This document shows positions 17,380-26,492 of a stretch of DNA of 64,000 nucleotides, piece after piece. Each line of letters opens with the position of its first letter. Position 1 is the stretch's first letter. Source of the DNA: Candidatus Opimibacter skivensis. Its GTDB lineage: Bacteria; Bacteroidota; Bacteroidia; Chitinophagales; Saprospiraceae. The notes beneath the pieces are model-generated. The model made no database searches and was not told where the DNA came from. It was given only the letters and a program-made list of their open reading frames with translations. The DNA lies in contig JADKGY010000029.1 in NCBI GenBank assembly GCA_016722045.1, positions 62,001 through 126,000 of the forward strand, read 5' to 3'. The position numbers and the translations under genes were made by a program.

Positions 17380-18120
17380 ATGAAAAATATATTCAGCATT
17401 TTCAAGCTACTCTCAATCATTGCCATTATTACTGCATGTGAAAAAGATGCAGGCAAACTACCAAATATCGATTTTAAAACAGGCCTGACACTGATATCTG
17501 AGGACACCTCATTAACAGCCGGCACTTCCATTACAATCGGAATCAATGCATCAAAAGCTGATGACAAAGACGTACTGAAGAAATTCACCGTTTCCAAATC
17601 CGTAAATGGCGGGACGGCTACAACAGTTTATACGCAGGATCTGAGTGGCGCTGAAGGTGATAGTTATACGCATGAGTATACCGAGACACTTGCCGGAAAT
17701 GCCGGTGATATTATTAAGTATACGTTCACGGTTACGAATCGGGATGGATTGATGAATCAGGTCTTTCTGACCATTACGATAAAAGGTATGCCGCCTCATA
17801 TCAGTTTTAAAACCGGTCCGATATATATCAGTTCTGATATTTCTCTGGCAGCAACAAGCATAATTGCTATTGGTATCAATACATCAAAATCGGAAACTTC
17901 TGATGGCCTAAAGAAATTTACGGTCACGAAATCCATTAATGGCGCAGCGGCTACCACAGTCTTCACGCATGATCTGACCGGTGCCGAAATAGATAGCTAT
18001 AATCATGATTATACTGAGGTATTAGCCGGAAGTATTGGAACAAAGATCAAATACACGTTTACGATTACAACCGCAACTGGAATCACAAATCAGTTATCGA
18101 TTACGGTTACTGTAGTATAA
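17380..18120 (+). CDS. Lipoprotein with two tandem Ig-like repeats
   Basis: The start at ATG 17380 gives a lipoprotein signal, 'MKNIFSIFKLLSIIAIITAC', with the lipobox Cys20; the longer frame from 17275 would bury it. The rest is two repeats of about 105 residues, each opening '(I)xFKTG' and containing 'LKKFTV(S/T)KS(V/I)NG', 'TTV(Y/F)T(Q/H)DL(S/T)GAE' and 'KYTFT(V/I)T', so a domain duplication is clear. The fold is predicted to be all-beta and Ig-like. It is likely an outer-membrane-anchored surface or periplasmic protein of unknown role. A strong terminator follows 18 bp after the stop. Confidence 0.75.
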   Translation: MKNIFSIFKLLSIIAIITACEKDAGKLPNIDFKTGLTLISEDTSLTAGTSITIGINASKADDKDVLKKFTVSKSVNGGTATTVYTQDLSGAEGDSYTHEYTETLAGNAGDIIKYTFTVTNRDGLMNQVFLTITIKGMPPHISFKTGPIYISSDISLAATSIIAIGINTSKSETSDGLKKFTVTKSINGAAATTVFTHDLTGAEIDSYNHDYTEVLAGSIGTKIKYTFTITTATGITNQLSITVTVV

Positions 18121-18138
18121 TACAAATACAGAAGATTA

Positions 18139-18173
18139 AAAAAAGCGGGTCAGTTCTGATCCGCTTTTTTTTA
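18139..18173 (+). terminator. Intrinsic terminator after the Ig-like lipoprotein gene
   Basis: Stem AAAAGCGGGTCAG (18141-18153), loop TT, complement 18156-18168 with one G-T pair, followed by a T run. Confidence 0.88.
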
Positions 18174-18199
18174 TTATATATCCCCGATAATGGACTGGG

Positions 18200-18526
18200 T
18201 AAATATATCGCTCCTCCGGAGCTCAAAACACTCTTTCGCACTGCGTGCTACAGAGATGACGCTCCTATGGAGCTAAATTGAATTGATTTATAGAATTCCA
18301 TAGCTTTAACAAATCTATTCTAAAAAGTAAACGGGCAGCGCTTAAGCTCCAGCGGAGCGATATCTCTGTAACAGATGAAACCCGAGTATCATGATGAGCT
18401 CCATCGGAGCGATATATCTGTAACAGATGTGATCAGACAATCTTGCTGAGCTCCATCGGAGCGATATATCTGTAACAGATGTGATCAGACAATCTTGCTG
18501 AGCTCCATCGGAGCGGTATATTTGAA
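18200..18526. repeat. REP-like array, 52-bp period with GCTCCATCGGAGC palindromes
   Basis: Palindromic cores of the type GCTCC-(A/G)-(T/G)-CGGAGC recur at about 18210, 18253, 18346, 18398, 18450 and 18502. From 18344 the units begin at 18344, 18396, 18448 and 18500, an exact 52-bp spacing; 18396-18447 and 18448-18499 are identical apart from edge effects. Each unit continues GATATATCTGTAACAGATG. The full 414-bp gap contains no ORF. A decayed core lies near 19195. Confidence 0.88.
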
Positions 18527-18534
18527 CTACGAAA

Positions 18535-19143
18535 TCATTTCAATCCATATACATCTGTGAGTCTTTTTCCATCACTATCGATAAATTGTGAGAGGTCTTC
18601 TCTCTTCAGTTTAGAATCACTATCAAATCGTATAACAATCGTATCTCTTGCCTGATTCAGATCACCTACAGGTCCTGAGAAAGGATATTCCTCACCTGTA
18701 TAAATACGATAGGCCACTATTCGGCTTGGAAAAACAAGAATGGTGTCCGCCGCAACTTCTCCAGGTCGCAAATACGTGTGGAGAGGATATAATCTTTCGT
18801 CTTCAGCAGTCTGTCTCGCATCAGAATTCATTTTGCTCACGGAAGCAAATGAAGTGATCACTGTAGCTGCGACTAGTCCGGCAACTACCAAACCGAATAC
18901 AGACCCTATCCAGAATGATCGTACATACTGACCTCTGTTGAAAAAAATCCAGGCGAATACCAGCAAAACAATAAAAACTAGCAATGGCAATCCAAAAAGC
19001 AAAATTCTGTTAAGCCAGGCTCCTGGATCACTTTCAGATCCGGGTGCATCAAAGGACATCACAAATCCAAAAAAACTAATCCCGGCAGTGCCCAAAATCA
19101 TAAAAATGCCCAGGATCATAAACAGGATAGCTCCGACTTTCAT
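18535..19143 (-). CDS. Membrane protein of unknown function (202 aa)
   Basis: No family recognised. The first 110 residues contain three hydrophobic helices ('ILFMILGIFMILGTAGISFF', 'ILLFGLPLLVFIVLLVFAWI', 'IGSVFGLVVAGLVAATVITS'). The remaining 90 residues form a soluble beta-rich tail ('DTILVFPSRIVAYRIY', 'RDTIVIRFDSDSKLKRED') expected outside or inside the membrane depending on topology. Its 3' end runs into the 52-bp repeat array at 18526, so the final residues lie only nine bases from the repeats. Confidence 0.65.
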   Translation of the reverse strand: MKVGAILFMILGIFMILGTAGISFFGFVMSFDAPGSESDPGAWLNRILLFGLPLLVFIVLLVFAWIFFNRGQYVRSFWIGSVFGLVVAGLVAATVITSFASVSKMNSDARQTAEDERLYPLHTYLRPGEVAADTILVFPSRIVAYRIYTGEEYPFSGPVGDLNQARDTIVIRFDSDSKLKREDLSQFIDSDGKRLTDVYGLK

Positions 19144-19389
19144 AAGTAGATAAGATTAGAAACCAAAAGTCCTGAAAAGGATTGATATATCGCCAATCCG
19201 GAGCGTAATAATGGCTGCAACAAAACAAAAAACAGGGCATACAGTGTGAATGTATCCTATCCGTTAAATAAACTGATACAAGTGGGTCAGAAAAAATAAG
19301 TACTTCAGAAGGTCACATCAACATGTGATCCTCATTACTTATTCATTAAATTACCTTGTCCGCATTTCTTAACCAAATCATTTAAACTA

Positions 19390-20130
19390 ATGAAAAAATT
19401 ATTCCTCCTCATTACGGTTTTGTCTGGTTTTACGGTTTCCCTCTTTGCTCAGGCTGCAGGGACAACAAAAACCTATCAGATGTATAACTCCATGTACGTC
19501 AAAGCCAAGCCCGGCGAGGCAACCCAACTTGAAGCCGCAGTCACGGCGCATATCAACAAGTTTCATGCTACTGCCCCATTTCAGGCCAGGTTTGCCGTGG
19601 TCACTGATGGCACTGGAAGTGATGGCTGGTATTTCTGGTCTATGGGTCCATTAATGTATGCTGATCTGGACCATCAACCTGACGGCAATAAAGATCATGA
19701 TGCAGACTGGGCTAATAATGTTGACATCCATATCGAGCAATATGGTGAATCCAACTTGTGGAAACTTCAGGAAGACATGTCCGTCACACCGCCTAACTAT
19801 CATCCTGACCGTGCAGATGTCTGGAGTATCGACATCAAACCAGGCATGCGCTTTCAGTTTGCTGAGCTGATGAAAAAATGGAAAGCCATGTGGGAAGCTA
19901 AAAAATACACCTATTCATTGCGGGTATTTTACAATGATCTATGGAGCAGCAAAGGCAATGATGCGGTTATCATTTATTCATTTAACAAGTATGCAGATTT
20001 TGACGATGACATCAGCTGGCGCAATGATTATGAATCCATGTATGGCGCAGGCTCATGGGACAACTTCTGGAAATCATGGAATGAATGTGTAGCCTCTACT
20101 GACGAACACCTGCGAAAATATATTAAATAA
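19390..20130 (+). CDS. Secreted protein of unknown function (246 aa)
   Basis: Starts with a signal peptide 'MKKLFLLITVLSGFTVSLFA' ending at AQA. The mature part is rich in aromatic residues and splits into two similar halves: 'MYVKAKPGEATQLEAAVTAH ... ARFAVVTDG' and 'WSIDIKPGMRFQFAELMKKW ... YSLRVFYND', which looks like two ferredoxin-like or alpha/beta-barrel repeats. 'WSMGPLMYADLDHQ' and 'YSFNKYADFDDDISW' occupy equivalent positions. There is no catalytic motif. A strong terminator follows. Likely periplasmic or exported. Confidence 0.65.
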   Translation: MKKLFLLITVLSGFTVSLFAQAAGTTKTYQMYNSMYVKAKPGEATQLEAAVTAHINKFHATAPFQARFAVVTDGTGSDGWYFWSMGPLMYADLDHQPDGNKDHDADWANNVDIHIEQYGESNLWKLQEDMSVTPPNYHPDRADVWSIDIKPGMRFQFAELMKKWKAMWEAKKYTYSLRVFYNDLWSSKGNDAVIIYSFNKYADFDDDISWRNDYESMYGAGSWDNFWKSWNECVASTDEHLRKYIK

Positions 20131-20187
20131 AAATCGCCTCTTGAATTGGTCATAAATGGCCAATCCAATAATTTAAAATCATTTTGA

Positions 20188-20228
20188 AAGAAACCCCCGT
20201 ATAGGATAAAACTATTCGGGGGTTTCTT
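20188..20228. terminator. Intrinsic terminator
   Basis: AAGAAACCCCCGTATAG (20188-20204) pairs with 20212-20228, 16 of 17 positions, with a 7-nt loop and flanking T-rich tail. It ends the secreted-protein gene. Confidence 0.88.
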
Positions 20229-20605
20229 ATTTTTAAATGCCGTGCACAAAGATTTTCTTCGCGTCTTTGCGTCTTTGCGGCCTATTTATTTTTTATACCT
20301 CTTAGGCATAAAGTCACAAAGTTATTCTTCACATCTTCATAGCGGGTGAATTTATTTTGCCACAAAGACACAAAGACACAAAGGTCTAAAACTTCCATTC
20401 GTCTATAAGCATCTTCGTGGCTGATGTATATTTTTTTTCCAAAGACGCAATACTCTGATAGAAACAGAATCAACGGGAGAGAAGGGAGTCTTGATTTACA
20501 TACGAAAATCTTATCACCCCTCTCTCAAATGAATTTTATTTCCACTTGTTATTACTCTATTAAGAGAGGGGATGGGGGTGAGTTGCACAGAAGACATAAA
20601 GTAAT
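20229..20605. other. Intergenic low-complexity region with 8-bp tandem units and an inverted repeat
   Basis: Contains CGTCTTTG-type octamers near 20260-20278, ACACAAAG octamers near 20361-20382 on the opposite sense, and an inverted repeat CCCCTCTCT (20517-20525) with AGAGAGGGG (20563-20571). Short frames here lack coding character. No RNA gene recognised. Confidence 0.55.
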
Positions 20606-20712
20606 TGTCGTCACTCGTTACTCTTCACTCGTTATTCTTCACTCGTTATTCGTCACTCGTTATTCGTTACTCGCCATTCGTTACTGATTACTGCTTACTG
20701 AATACTGCTTAC
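20606..20712. repeat. Heptamer-period array (CGTTATT/CGTTACT family)
   Basis: From about 20606 the sequence falls into 7-bp units: CGTTATT, CTTCACT, CGTCACT, CGTTACT, CGCCATT, GATTACT, GCTTACT and GAATACT in register. The array runs to the 3' end of the minus-strand gene at 20709. Confidence 0.85.
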
Positions 20713-22253
20713 CTACTGTGTCTCTCAAGATATTTTTCCCTTATAATCACATACACCGGTTTCTCATACACTTTACTCTCCAGCCATGATACAACATCCA
20801 GATAAACAAGCGCCCTGGTTTCAAAACGACTCTTTTCTAACCGTTTTATTATTTCCAATAATTTGACAAACTCAGGTTTCAATTCCTTAGCCGATAAATG
20901 AAATGATTTTTGTAAAAACTTAAACATCTCTTCTTCCACAAGACTTAGATTCTCCATCTTATACATATACCTGTATACAGACTTCACCAGGTATTCCAAT
21001 AAATCATAATTACCTAATTCATAATGGGCGATCAGATGAAGCAATCGTGCATAACATTGAAGATCATTGCGAAGATTAACTTTCCAGTGGATGATTTTAT
21101 TGAGGTAATCAATACTGCTGCCGAAATCTCCTGCTCCAAAATAGAGTGAAGCTATTTTGTAATAATAAACGAGTACCCTGTGACTATCAATGTATAATTC
21201 ATACTCCTCAAGCTTCTCAAGGATAACAGGCACAAGTAACAATCCCTCGTTGAATGTCCCATCAAGTATATGCTTATTGATCTTGGCTACATACGAATAA
21301 ATAAAAACCTGGACCAGATTATTATCACTACGCCTGACCACGTCCGACAATGCAAACGATTCAAAGATCTTAAGGTCCCGCTCAAATTTTGAATCATTGC
21401 GCAGCATAAAATGAGAAGACAGCAGATTATGCATGCCTTTGATATAGCTCGGGGTCTCAATCTCAATCATCATAGGCTCCTGGTGAAACAAATCTACCCA
21501 ATGCTGTGTGTAGCGATAGTAGGATAAAAAATCCTGCCGGATAAATGCATACCAGCAATAGCACTGATACAAATACAATTTCTCATAAAACCCATTGCTA
21601 TTTCTCAGATCATCTGTCATCTGGGCCTGAAAGTATTCCTCTACTTCTGTTTCATCTTTTTCATTTCGCGCATGACCATTATTGATAAACCAACTATACA
21701 ACTGCAACGCCAGGTTTGACAACTTCGTAATACGTATCACACGGGCATTGACTTCGTCAGCTTCAGCGATCAGCTGTGAAGCCCTGTCTTTGAAACTTCG
21801 TGTGATGTGCAGCGTTTCAATCTTTTTCTCCAGAAATAAGACCTGCACCAGAAGGCTTACCTGGTTGTGAGCCTTTGCCATTTCCTTTACTCTGTCCAGA
21901 AGCTTAAGACTTTGAGAATAAAGACCTTTGTTGTAAAGTATCCTCGCATTATCCAGTTGCTCATGCAGCAGAATGTCGATATTACTATTCTCCAGCAACC
22001 TCAAGCTTGAAAGAATCTGCCGATAGAGATGTGCTTTTGCATTACTGAGTTGTTGCTTTTTTAATGAAGTGGCCTTCTTCAACAAGACATCCTCATCATA
22101 CTCCTTCATAGTGTCAAGGGCATCAAAGAGCCGGATGACTTTCATGTCCTCTTTGGATGAATTGCGCTGCATGTAGAGCTTGAAATTGCGCTTTTCATGT
22201 TTCTGCAATGAAAGGATCAATTGAAAAAGAGGATCTGTGGAGCGGTTTGACAT
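20709..22253 (-). CDS. Helical-repeat (TPR-like) protein of unknown function
   Basis: A 514-residue, almost entirely helical protein starting 'MSNRSTDPLFQLILSLQKHE', a recognisable opening of a Bacteroidota family with no named function. Repeated paired-helix units such as 'ARILYNKGLYSQSLKLLDRV' and 'ASLYFGAGDFGSSIDYLNKI' indicate TPR-type repeats and a scaffold role. There is no signal peptide, membrane helix or enzymatic motif. It is divergently transcribed from ilvD across a 190-bp spacer; its stop lies within a heptamer array. Confidence 0.7.
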   Translation of the reverse strand: MSNRSTDPLFQLILSLQKHEKRNFKLYMQRNSSKEDMKVIRLFDALDTMKEYDEDVLLKKATSLKKQQLSNAKAHLYRQILSSLRLLENSNIDILLHEQLDNARILYNKGLYSQSLKLLDRVKEMAKAHNQVSLLVQVLFLEKKIETLHITRSFKDRASQLIAEADEVNARVIRITKLSNLALQLYSWFINNGHARNEKDETEVEEYFQAQMTDDLRNSNGFYEKLYLYQCYCWYAFIRQDFLSYYRYTQHWVDLFHQEPMMIEIETPSYIKGMHNLLSSHFMLRNDSKFERDLKIFESFALSDVVRRSDNNLVQVFIYSYVAKINKHILDGTFNEGLLLVPVILEKLEEYELYIDSHRVLVYYYKIASLYFGAGDFGSSIDYLNKIIHWKVNLRNDLQCYARLLHLIAHYELGNYDLLEYLVKSVYRYMYKMENLSLVEEEMFKFLQKSFHLSAKELKPEFVKLLEIIKRLEKSRFETRALVYLDVVSWLESKVYEKPVYVIIREKYLERHSR

Positions 22254-22443
22254 CGTAATTTATCTGTCCTGTAACTTAATGTTTATAGGCCTTTCATTCA
22301 TTTTTGAGACGTTAAGCAGTGTAATACCTAGTACAATTTGATTTATCCATACCCTTTGCCTCATCTTACATTTAGTCATTAACTGTTGCAGCAAGTTTAA
22401 TCAATATTAGGAATCGATCATCATAAATGTGCAAATAAGAGGC

Positions 22444-24147
22444 ATGGAGCTGAACAAATATAGCAGGACAATCACACAGGATGTAACCCAACCTGCCGCC
22501 CAGGCTATGCTCTATGGAATTGGTTTACAGGAGGAAGATCTTCAAAAAGCCCAGGTAGGAATCGTGAGCATGGGTTATGAAGGTAACACCTGTAACATGC
22601 ACCTCAATGAACTCGCAAAACTTGTCAAACAGGGTGTATGGAAAGATGACCTCGTCGGATTAATCTTCAATACGATCGGTGTAAGTGATGGCATCAGTAA
22701 CGGAACAGATGGCATGCGCTATTCACTGGTCAGCCGTGACATCATCGCTGATTCGATCGAAACTGTCTGTGGTGCACAATACTATGATGCATTGATCACT
22801 ATACCTGGTTGTGATAAAAATATGCCGGGCTCCATCATCGCGATGGGCAGACTCAACCGTCCTTCGATCATGGTATATGGCGGGACGATTGCCCCGGGTC
22901 ATTATAAAGGAAGAGATCTGAACATCGTATCTGCATTTGAAGCACTAGGCGAAAAGCTGGCAGGCACACTTGATGAAAAAGATTTCAAAGAAATCATTCG
23001 TCATTCGTGTCCCGGCGCCGGAGCATGTGGTGGCATGTATACAGCTAATACAATGTCAGCTGCAATAGAAGCTTTAGGGATGAGTCTACCCTATTCTTCT
23101 TCTAATCCCGCATTAAGTATTGAGAAAAAAGAAGAATGTCTCAACGCAGGCAAAGCTATTCGACATCTTCTCGAACTAGATATTAAGCCTTCCGATATCA
23201 TGACCAGAAAGGCTTTTGAAAATGCAATAACCGTAGTCATTGCTCTTGGTGGCAGTACAAATGCGGTGCTTCATCTTATTGCTATGGCTAAAAGTGCTGA
23301 TGTCAATCTTACACAGGATGATTTTCAAACGATCAGTGATCGCGTACCTGTCATCGCAGATCTTAAACCAAGTGGTAAGTACCTCATGGAAGACCTACAC
23401 AACATCGGTGGAGTTCCTGGTGTCATGAAATATCTGTTCAGGCAAAATTTAATTCATGGTGATTGTCTCACTGTGACCGGAAAAACGATTGCCGAAAATT
23501 TAAAAGATGTTCCCTCTATAAGTTTTGATACACAAAAAATCATCCTGCCTATAGAAAATCCTGTAAAGACAACAGGCCACATTCAGATCATATATGGCAA
23601 TCTGGCCGAAGGAGGTAGTGTCGCTAAAATATCAGGAAAGGAAGGTGACCGATTTACAGGCCCGGCCAGAGTTTTCGATGGCGAACATGATCTGATCAAA
23701 GGAATCAATTCCGGAAAAATCAAGAGTGGTGATGTGATCGTGATCCGTTACGTCGGTCCTAAAGGCGGCCCCGGTATGCCCGAAATGTTGAAACCAACTT
23801 CCGCAATTATAGGTGCAGGATTAGGAAAATCTGTAGCGCTCATTACAGACGGAAGATTTAGCGGCGGTACACATGGTTTTGTCGTAGGCCACATCACACC
23901 TGAAGCATATGACGGTGGATTGATCGCATTGGTGCAGGATGATGATATCATAGACATCGATACAGTATCACACAAAATGACATTACAAATAAGCGTGGCC
24001 GAAATCAAAAGACGATTTGGTAACTGGAAAAAACCGGATTTAAAGGCAACAAAAGGGGCTTTATTCAAATACGCAAGATGTGTTGCGACAGCAGCAGAAG
24101 GGTGCGTAACTGATGAAGCCCCGGTTTTAGTAACGAGTAACGAGTAA
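22444..24147 (+). CDS. ilvD: Dihydroxy-acid dehydratase
   Basis: Catalyses the third common step of valine/isoleucine synthesis, dehydrating 2,3-dihydroxy acids with an Fe-S cluster. The IlvD/Edd signatures are present: 'TIPGCDKNMPGSIIAM' and 'HSCPGAGACGGMYTANTM' supply cluster cysteines, and 'LITDGRFSGGTHGF' is the second signature. ATG 22444 is preferred over GTG 22429 because AAGAGG sits just before it and the product then begins like its family. About 567 residues, full length. Oddity: the last residues (VTSNE) and the stop are encoded by the 7-bp AGTAACG array that begins at 24129. First gene of ilvDBNCA. Confidence 0.96.
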   Translation: MELNKYSRTITQDVTQPAAQAMLYGIGLQEEDLQKAQVGIVSMGYEGNTCNMHLNELAKLVKQGVWKDDLVGLIFNTIGVSDGISNGTDGMRYSLVSRDIIADSIETVCGAQYYDALITIPGCDKNMPGSIIAMGRLNRPSIMVYGGTIAPGHYKGRDLNIVSAFEALGEKLAGTLDEKDFKEIIRHSCPGAGACGGMYTANTMSAAIEALGMSLPYSSSNPALSIEKKEECLNAGKAIRHLLELDIKPSDIMTRKAFENAITVVIALGGSTNAVLHLIAMAKSADVNLTQDDFQTISDRVPVIADLKPSGKYLMEDLHNIGGVPGVMKYLFRQNLIHGDCLTVTGKTIAENLKDVPSISFDTQKIILPIENPVKTTGHIQIIYGNLAEGGSVAKISGKEGDRFTGPARVFDGEHDLIKGINSGKIKSGDVIVIRYVGPKGGPGMPEMLKPTSAIIGAGLGKSVALITDGRFSGGTHGFVVGHITPEAYDGGLIALVQDDDIIDIDTVSHKMTLQISVAEIKRRFGNWKKPDLKATKGALFKYARCVATAAEGCVTDEAPVLVTSNE

Positions 24148-24156
24148 CGAGTAACG
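24129..24156 (+). repeat. Heptamer array (AGTAACG)x4
   Basis: Four exact AGTAACG copies begin inside the ilvD 3' end and supply its stop codon. Confidence 0.95.
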
Positions 24157-24183
24157 AAGCTATCTCCGTGAACTCCGTGCGAA

Positions 24184-24225
24184 AAATCTCAAATCTCAAA
24201 TCTCATATCTTAAATCTTAAATCTT
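24184..24225 (+). repeat. Heptamer array (AAATCTC/AAATCTT)x6
   Basis: Six 7-bp units, three AAATCTC, one ATATCTT and two AAATCTT, end 3 bp before the ilvB TTG start. Confidence 0.92.
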
Positions 24226-24228
24226 AAA

Positions 24229-25986
24229 TTGAAACTAGCATCACTACCGAAACCTCAGCCTACTCCACTTCCTCACCGAAGTGAAGAGCAGAGTTTTTCG
24301 GGTTCAGACGCACTGATCCTTTCCTTGTTGGCAGAAGGTGTTGATACCATCTTCGGATACCCGGGTGGAGCGATCATGCCCATCTATGATGCATTGTTTC
24401 ATTATAGTGAAAGCATAAAACATATTCTTGTGCGCCATGAACAAGGTGCTATACATGCAGCACAAGGCTATGCAAGAGTAAGTGGAAAGGCAGGAATTGT
24501 ATTTGCTACATCCGGCCCCGGAGCGACTAATCTGGTCACAGGACTAGCTGATGCGATGATTGATAGCACACCGCTTGTATGTATCACCGGACAAGTGGCT
24601 TCACATCTTCTGGGTACTGATGCATTCCAGGAAATAGATGTGATGAACATCACTGTGCCGGTGACAAAATGGAATATACAGGTTACGCGTGCAGAGGATA
24701 TGGCTAATGCCGTAGCCAAAGCATTTTATATTGCCAAATCAGGAAGACCAGGCCCTGTATTGATCGACGTGACCAAAGATGCTCAATTTGCCAAAACAAA
24801 ATTTCATTACCATCCCTGCAAATCAATCTCAACATATCAACCCGAACCGGTAGTCAACATGACGGCTATCGAAGATGCAGCGTTATTGATCAATGCTGCT
24901 AAGAAACCATACATCCTTGCAGGACAGGGTATCATCCTGGCGAATGCCACAAACGAGTTAATTGCATTTGCTGAAAAAGGAAATATTCCTGTTGCCTCTA
25001 CCCTTCTGGGCCTTTCCGGCTTTCCTCATGATCATCCATTGTATGTTGGCTATCTCGGTATGCATGGCAATTATGGCCCAAATAAAAATACAAACGATTG
25101 TGATCTTTTATTAGCTATTGGAATGCGCTTCGATGACCGGGTAACAGGTGATGTTACCCGGTATGCGAAGCAGGCGAAAATAATCCATATTGATATCGAC
25201 AGATCTGAAATAAATAAGATCATCAAAGTGGATGTGCCTTTGCATGCCAATGCTAAAAAAGCATTGCCCCTGCTGACAGAAAGGATTCAGCATGCAGAGC
25301 GAATTGAATGGCTGGGCTCGTTCAAAGAATATAGTGAAGAAGAACATGAAAAAATAATAAGCAAAACTTGTCTCAATTCAAGCGGCGAGATAAAAATGGC
25401 AGAAGTTGTATTTGCGCTAAATGAATTTACAGGAGGTGATGCTATTGTGGTGACGGATGTGGGCCAGCATCAAATGGTGACGTCACGATATTTCCATTAT
25501 AAAAATCCGAGAACGAATGTAACATCAGGAGGACTCGGCACAATGGGTTTCGCATTACCTGCTGCGATGGGTGCAAAAATAGGAGCTCCAAAAAAACAAG
25601 TCATTGCCATCATTGGCGACGGTGGATTTCAAATGACACTTCAGGAATTGGGCACGATCTCTCAATACAATATTCCGGTAAAAATAGTTGTGCTCAACAA
25701 TGAATTTTTAGGAATGGTGAGACAATGGCAACAAATGTTTTTTGAAGGACGCTACTCTTTCACCGAAATGAACAATCCTGATTTCGTCAAGCTCAACCAG
25801 GCCTATGGTATAACGGCCATGAAAGTAACGGAGAGACATGAATTAACTACAGCACTTAAGGATATGCTTGAACATGAGGGACCATATTTTCTCGAAGTAA
25901 AGGTTGAGAAAGAAGAAAATGTTTTCCCTATGATCCCTACAGGTGCAGCTGTCAGTGATATGATATTAGAATATAAATCCAAATAA
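24229..25986 (+). CDS. ilvB: Acetolactate synthase large subunit
   Basis: ThDP-dependent condensation of pyruvate with pyruvate or 2-ketobutyrate, first common step of branched-chain amino acid synthesis. 'IFGYPGGAIMPIYDAL' and the ThDP-activating Glu in 'LVRHEQGAIHAAQGYAR' are present, with 'AIIGDGGFQMTLQELG' then 'VVLNNEFLGMVRQWQQ' forming the GDG...NN cofactor motif. The start appears to be TTG 24229; 585 residues is the usual length. It follows ilvD by 81 bp of heptamer repeats and is separated from ilvN by one base, so the subunits are co-translated. Confidence 0.96.
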   Translation: MKLASLPKPQPTPLPHRSEEQSFSGSDALILSLLAEGVDTIFGYPGGAIMPIYDALFHYSESIKHILVRHEQGAIHAAQGYARVSGKAGIVFATSGPGATNLVTGLADAMIDSTPLVCITGQVASHLLGTDAFQEIDVMNITVPVTKWNIQVTRAEDMANAVAKAFYIAKSGRPGPVLIDVTKDAQFAKTKFHYHPCKSISTYQPEPVVNMTAIEDAALLINAAKKPYILAGQGIILANATNELIAFAEKGNIPVASTLLGLSGFPHDHPLYVGYLGMHGNYGPNKNTNDCDLLLAIGMRFDDRVTGDVTRYAKQAKIIHIDIDRSEINKIIKVDVPLHANAKKALPLLTERIQHAERIEWLGSFKEYSEEEHEKIISKTCLNSSGEIKMAEVVFALNEFTGGDAIVVTDVGQHQMVTSRYFHYKNPRTNVTSGGLGTMGFALPAAMGAKIGAPKKQVIAIIGDGGFQMTLQELGTISQYNIPVKIVVLNNEFLGMVRQWQQMFFEGRYSFTEMNNPDFVKLNQAYGITAMKVTERHELTTALKDMLEHEGPYFLEVKVEKEENVFPMIPTGAAVSDMILEYKSK

Positions 25987-25987
25987 C

Positions 25988-26284
25988 ATGAACAGAGATT
26001 TTACACTTGAGGTATTTTCTGATAACGGGTTTAATATTTTAAACCGTATGATCAATATCTGCAACAGGAGACGTGTCCGCATTAAGAACCTCTATGCCTT
26101 CGAATTTGCTAATAATCTACACAAAGGCGCGGCGAGTTTTATACTCCACACTACGCCGGAGATGGCTGAAAAAGTCCAGCTGCAGGTAGAAAAACTGATT
26201 GAAGTCGAAAAGACACGTTTGATAGAAGGATCTGGAAAATTCTTCAAAGCCGATTATCAGCAGGTTTCATTCAACAGACATTAA
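25988..26284 (+). CDS. ilvN: Acetolactate synthase small (regulatory) subunit, ACT domain only
   Basis: A 98-residue ACT-domain protein ('FTLEVFSDNGFNILNRMINI') immediately after ilvB (1-bp gap). The small subunit binds valine and tunes the catalytic subunit. It lacks the C-terminal ACT-like domain of longer (about 160-residue) IlvN/IlvH proteins, so it is of the short IlvM-like type. Feedback sensitivity cannot be read from the sequence. Confidence 0.88.
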   Translation: MNRDFTLEVFSDNGFNILNRMINICNRRRVRIKNLYAFEFANNLHKGAASFILHTTPEMAEKVQLQVEKLIEVEKTRLIEGSGKFFKADYQQVSFNRH

Positions 26285-26290
26285 GGAAGA

Positions 26291-26480
26291 GCAGGGTGCA
26301 GGGTGCAGGGAGCATGGTGCAAAAAGTAAAAAGCAATAAGCAATAAGCAATAAGCAATAAGCAATAAGCAATAAGCAATAAGCAATAAGCAATAAGCAAA
26401 AGGTAAATCATTTCTCACTTAACCTATGTATCTATTAATCTTTTTTTTAAAAAAATCGCAAATCGCAAATCGCAAATCCA
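26291..26480 (+). repeat. Three unrelated heptamer arrays between ilvN and ilvC
   Basis: GCAGGGT-type units at 26291-26318; nine exact AGCAATA units at 26332-26394 with degenerate ends; and three AAATCGC units plus a partial at 26453-26480. All have a 7-bp period but different sequences. They fill most of the 208-bp gap inside the ilv operon. Confidence 0.95.
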
Positions 26481-26492
26481 AAATAATTTATC

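Noticed and set aside
18344..18520. Possible CRISPR array (52-bp spacing)
   Set aside because: The sequence between the cores is itself repeated rather than unique, and no cas genes are near; it is a tandem REP-like array.
22254..22443. Leader peptide or T-box attenuator before ilvD
   Set aside because: No Ile/Val/Leu-rich short ORF, no T-box consensus and no terminator-like hairpin are visible in this spacer.
26332..26400. AGCAATA array as an origin iteron set
   Set aside because: Units are strictly adjacent 7-mers inside an operon spacer with no DnaA-box or replication gene; it fits the heptamer class seen elsewhere in the window.
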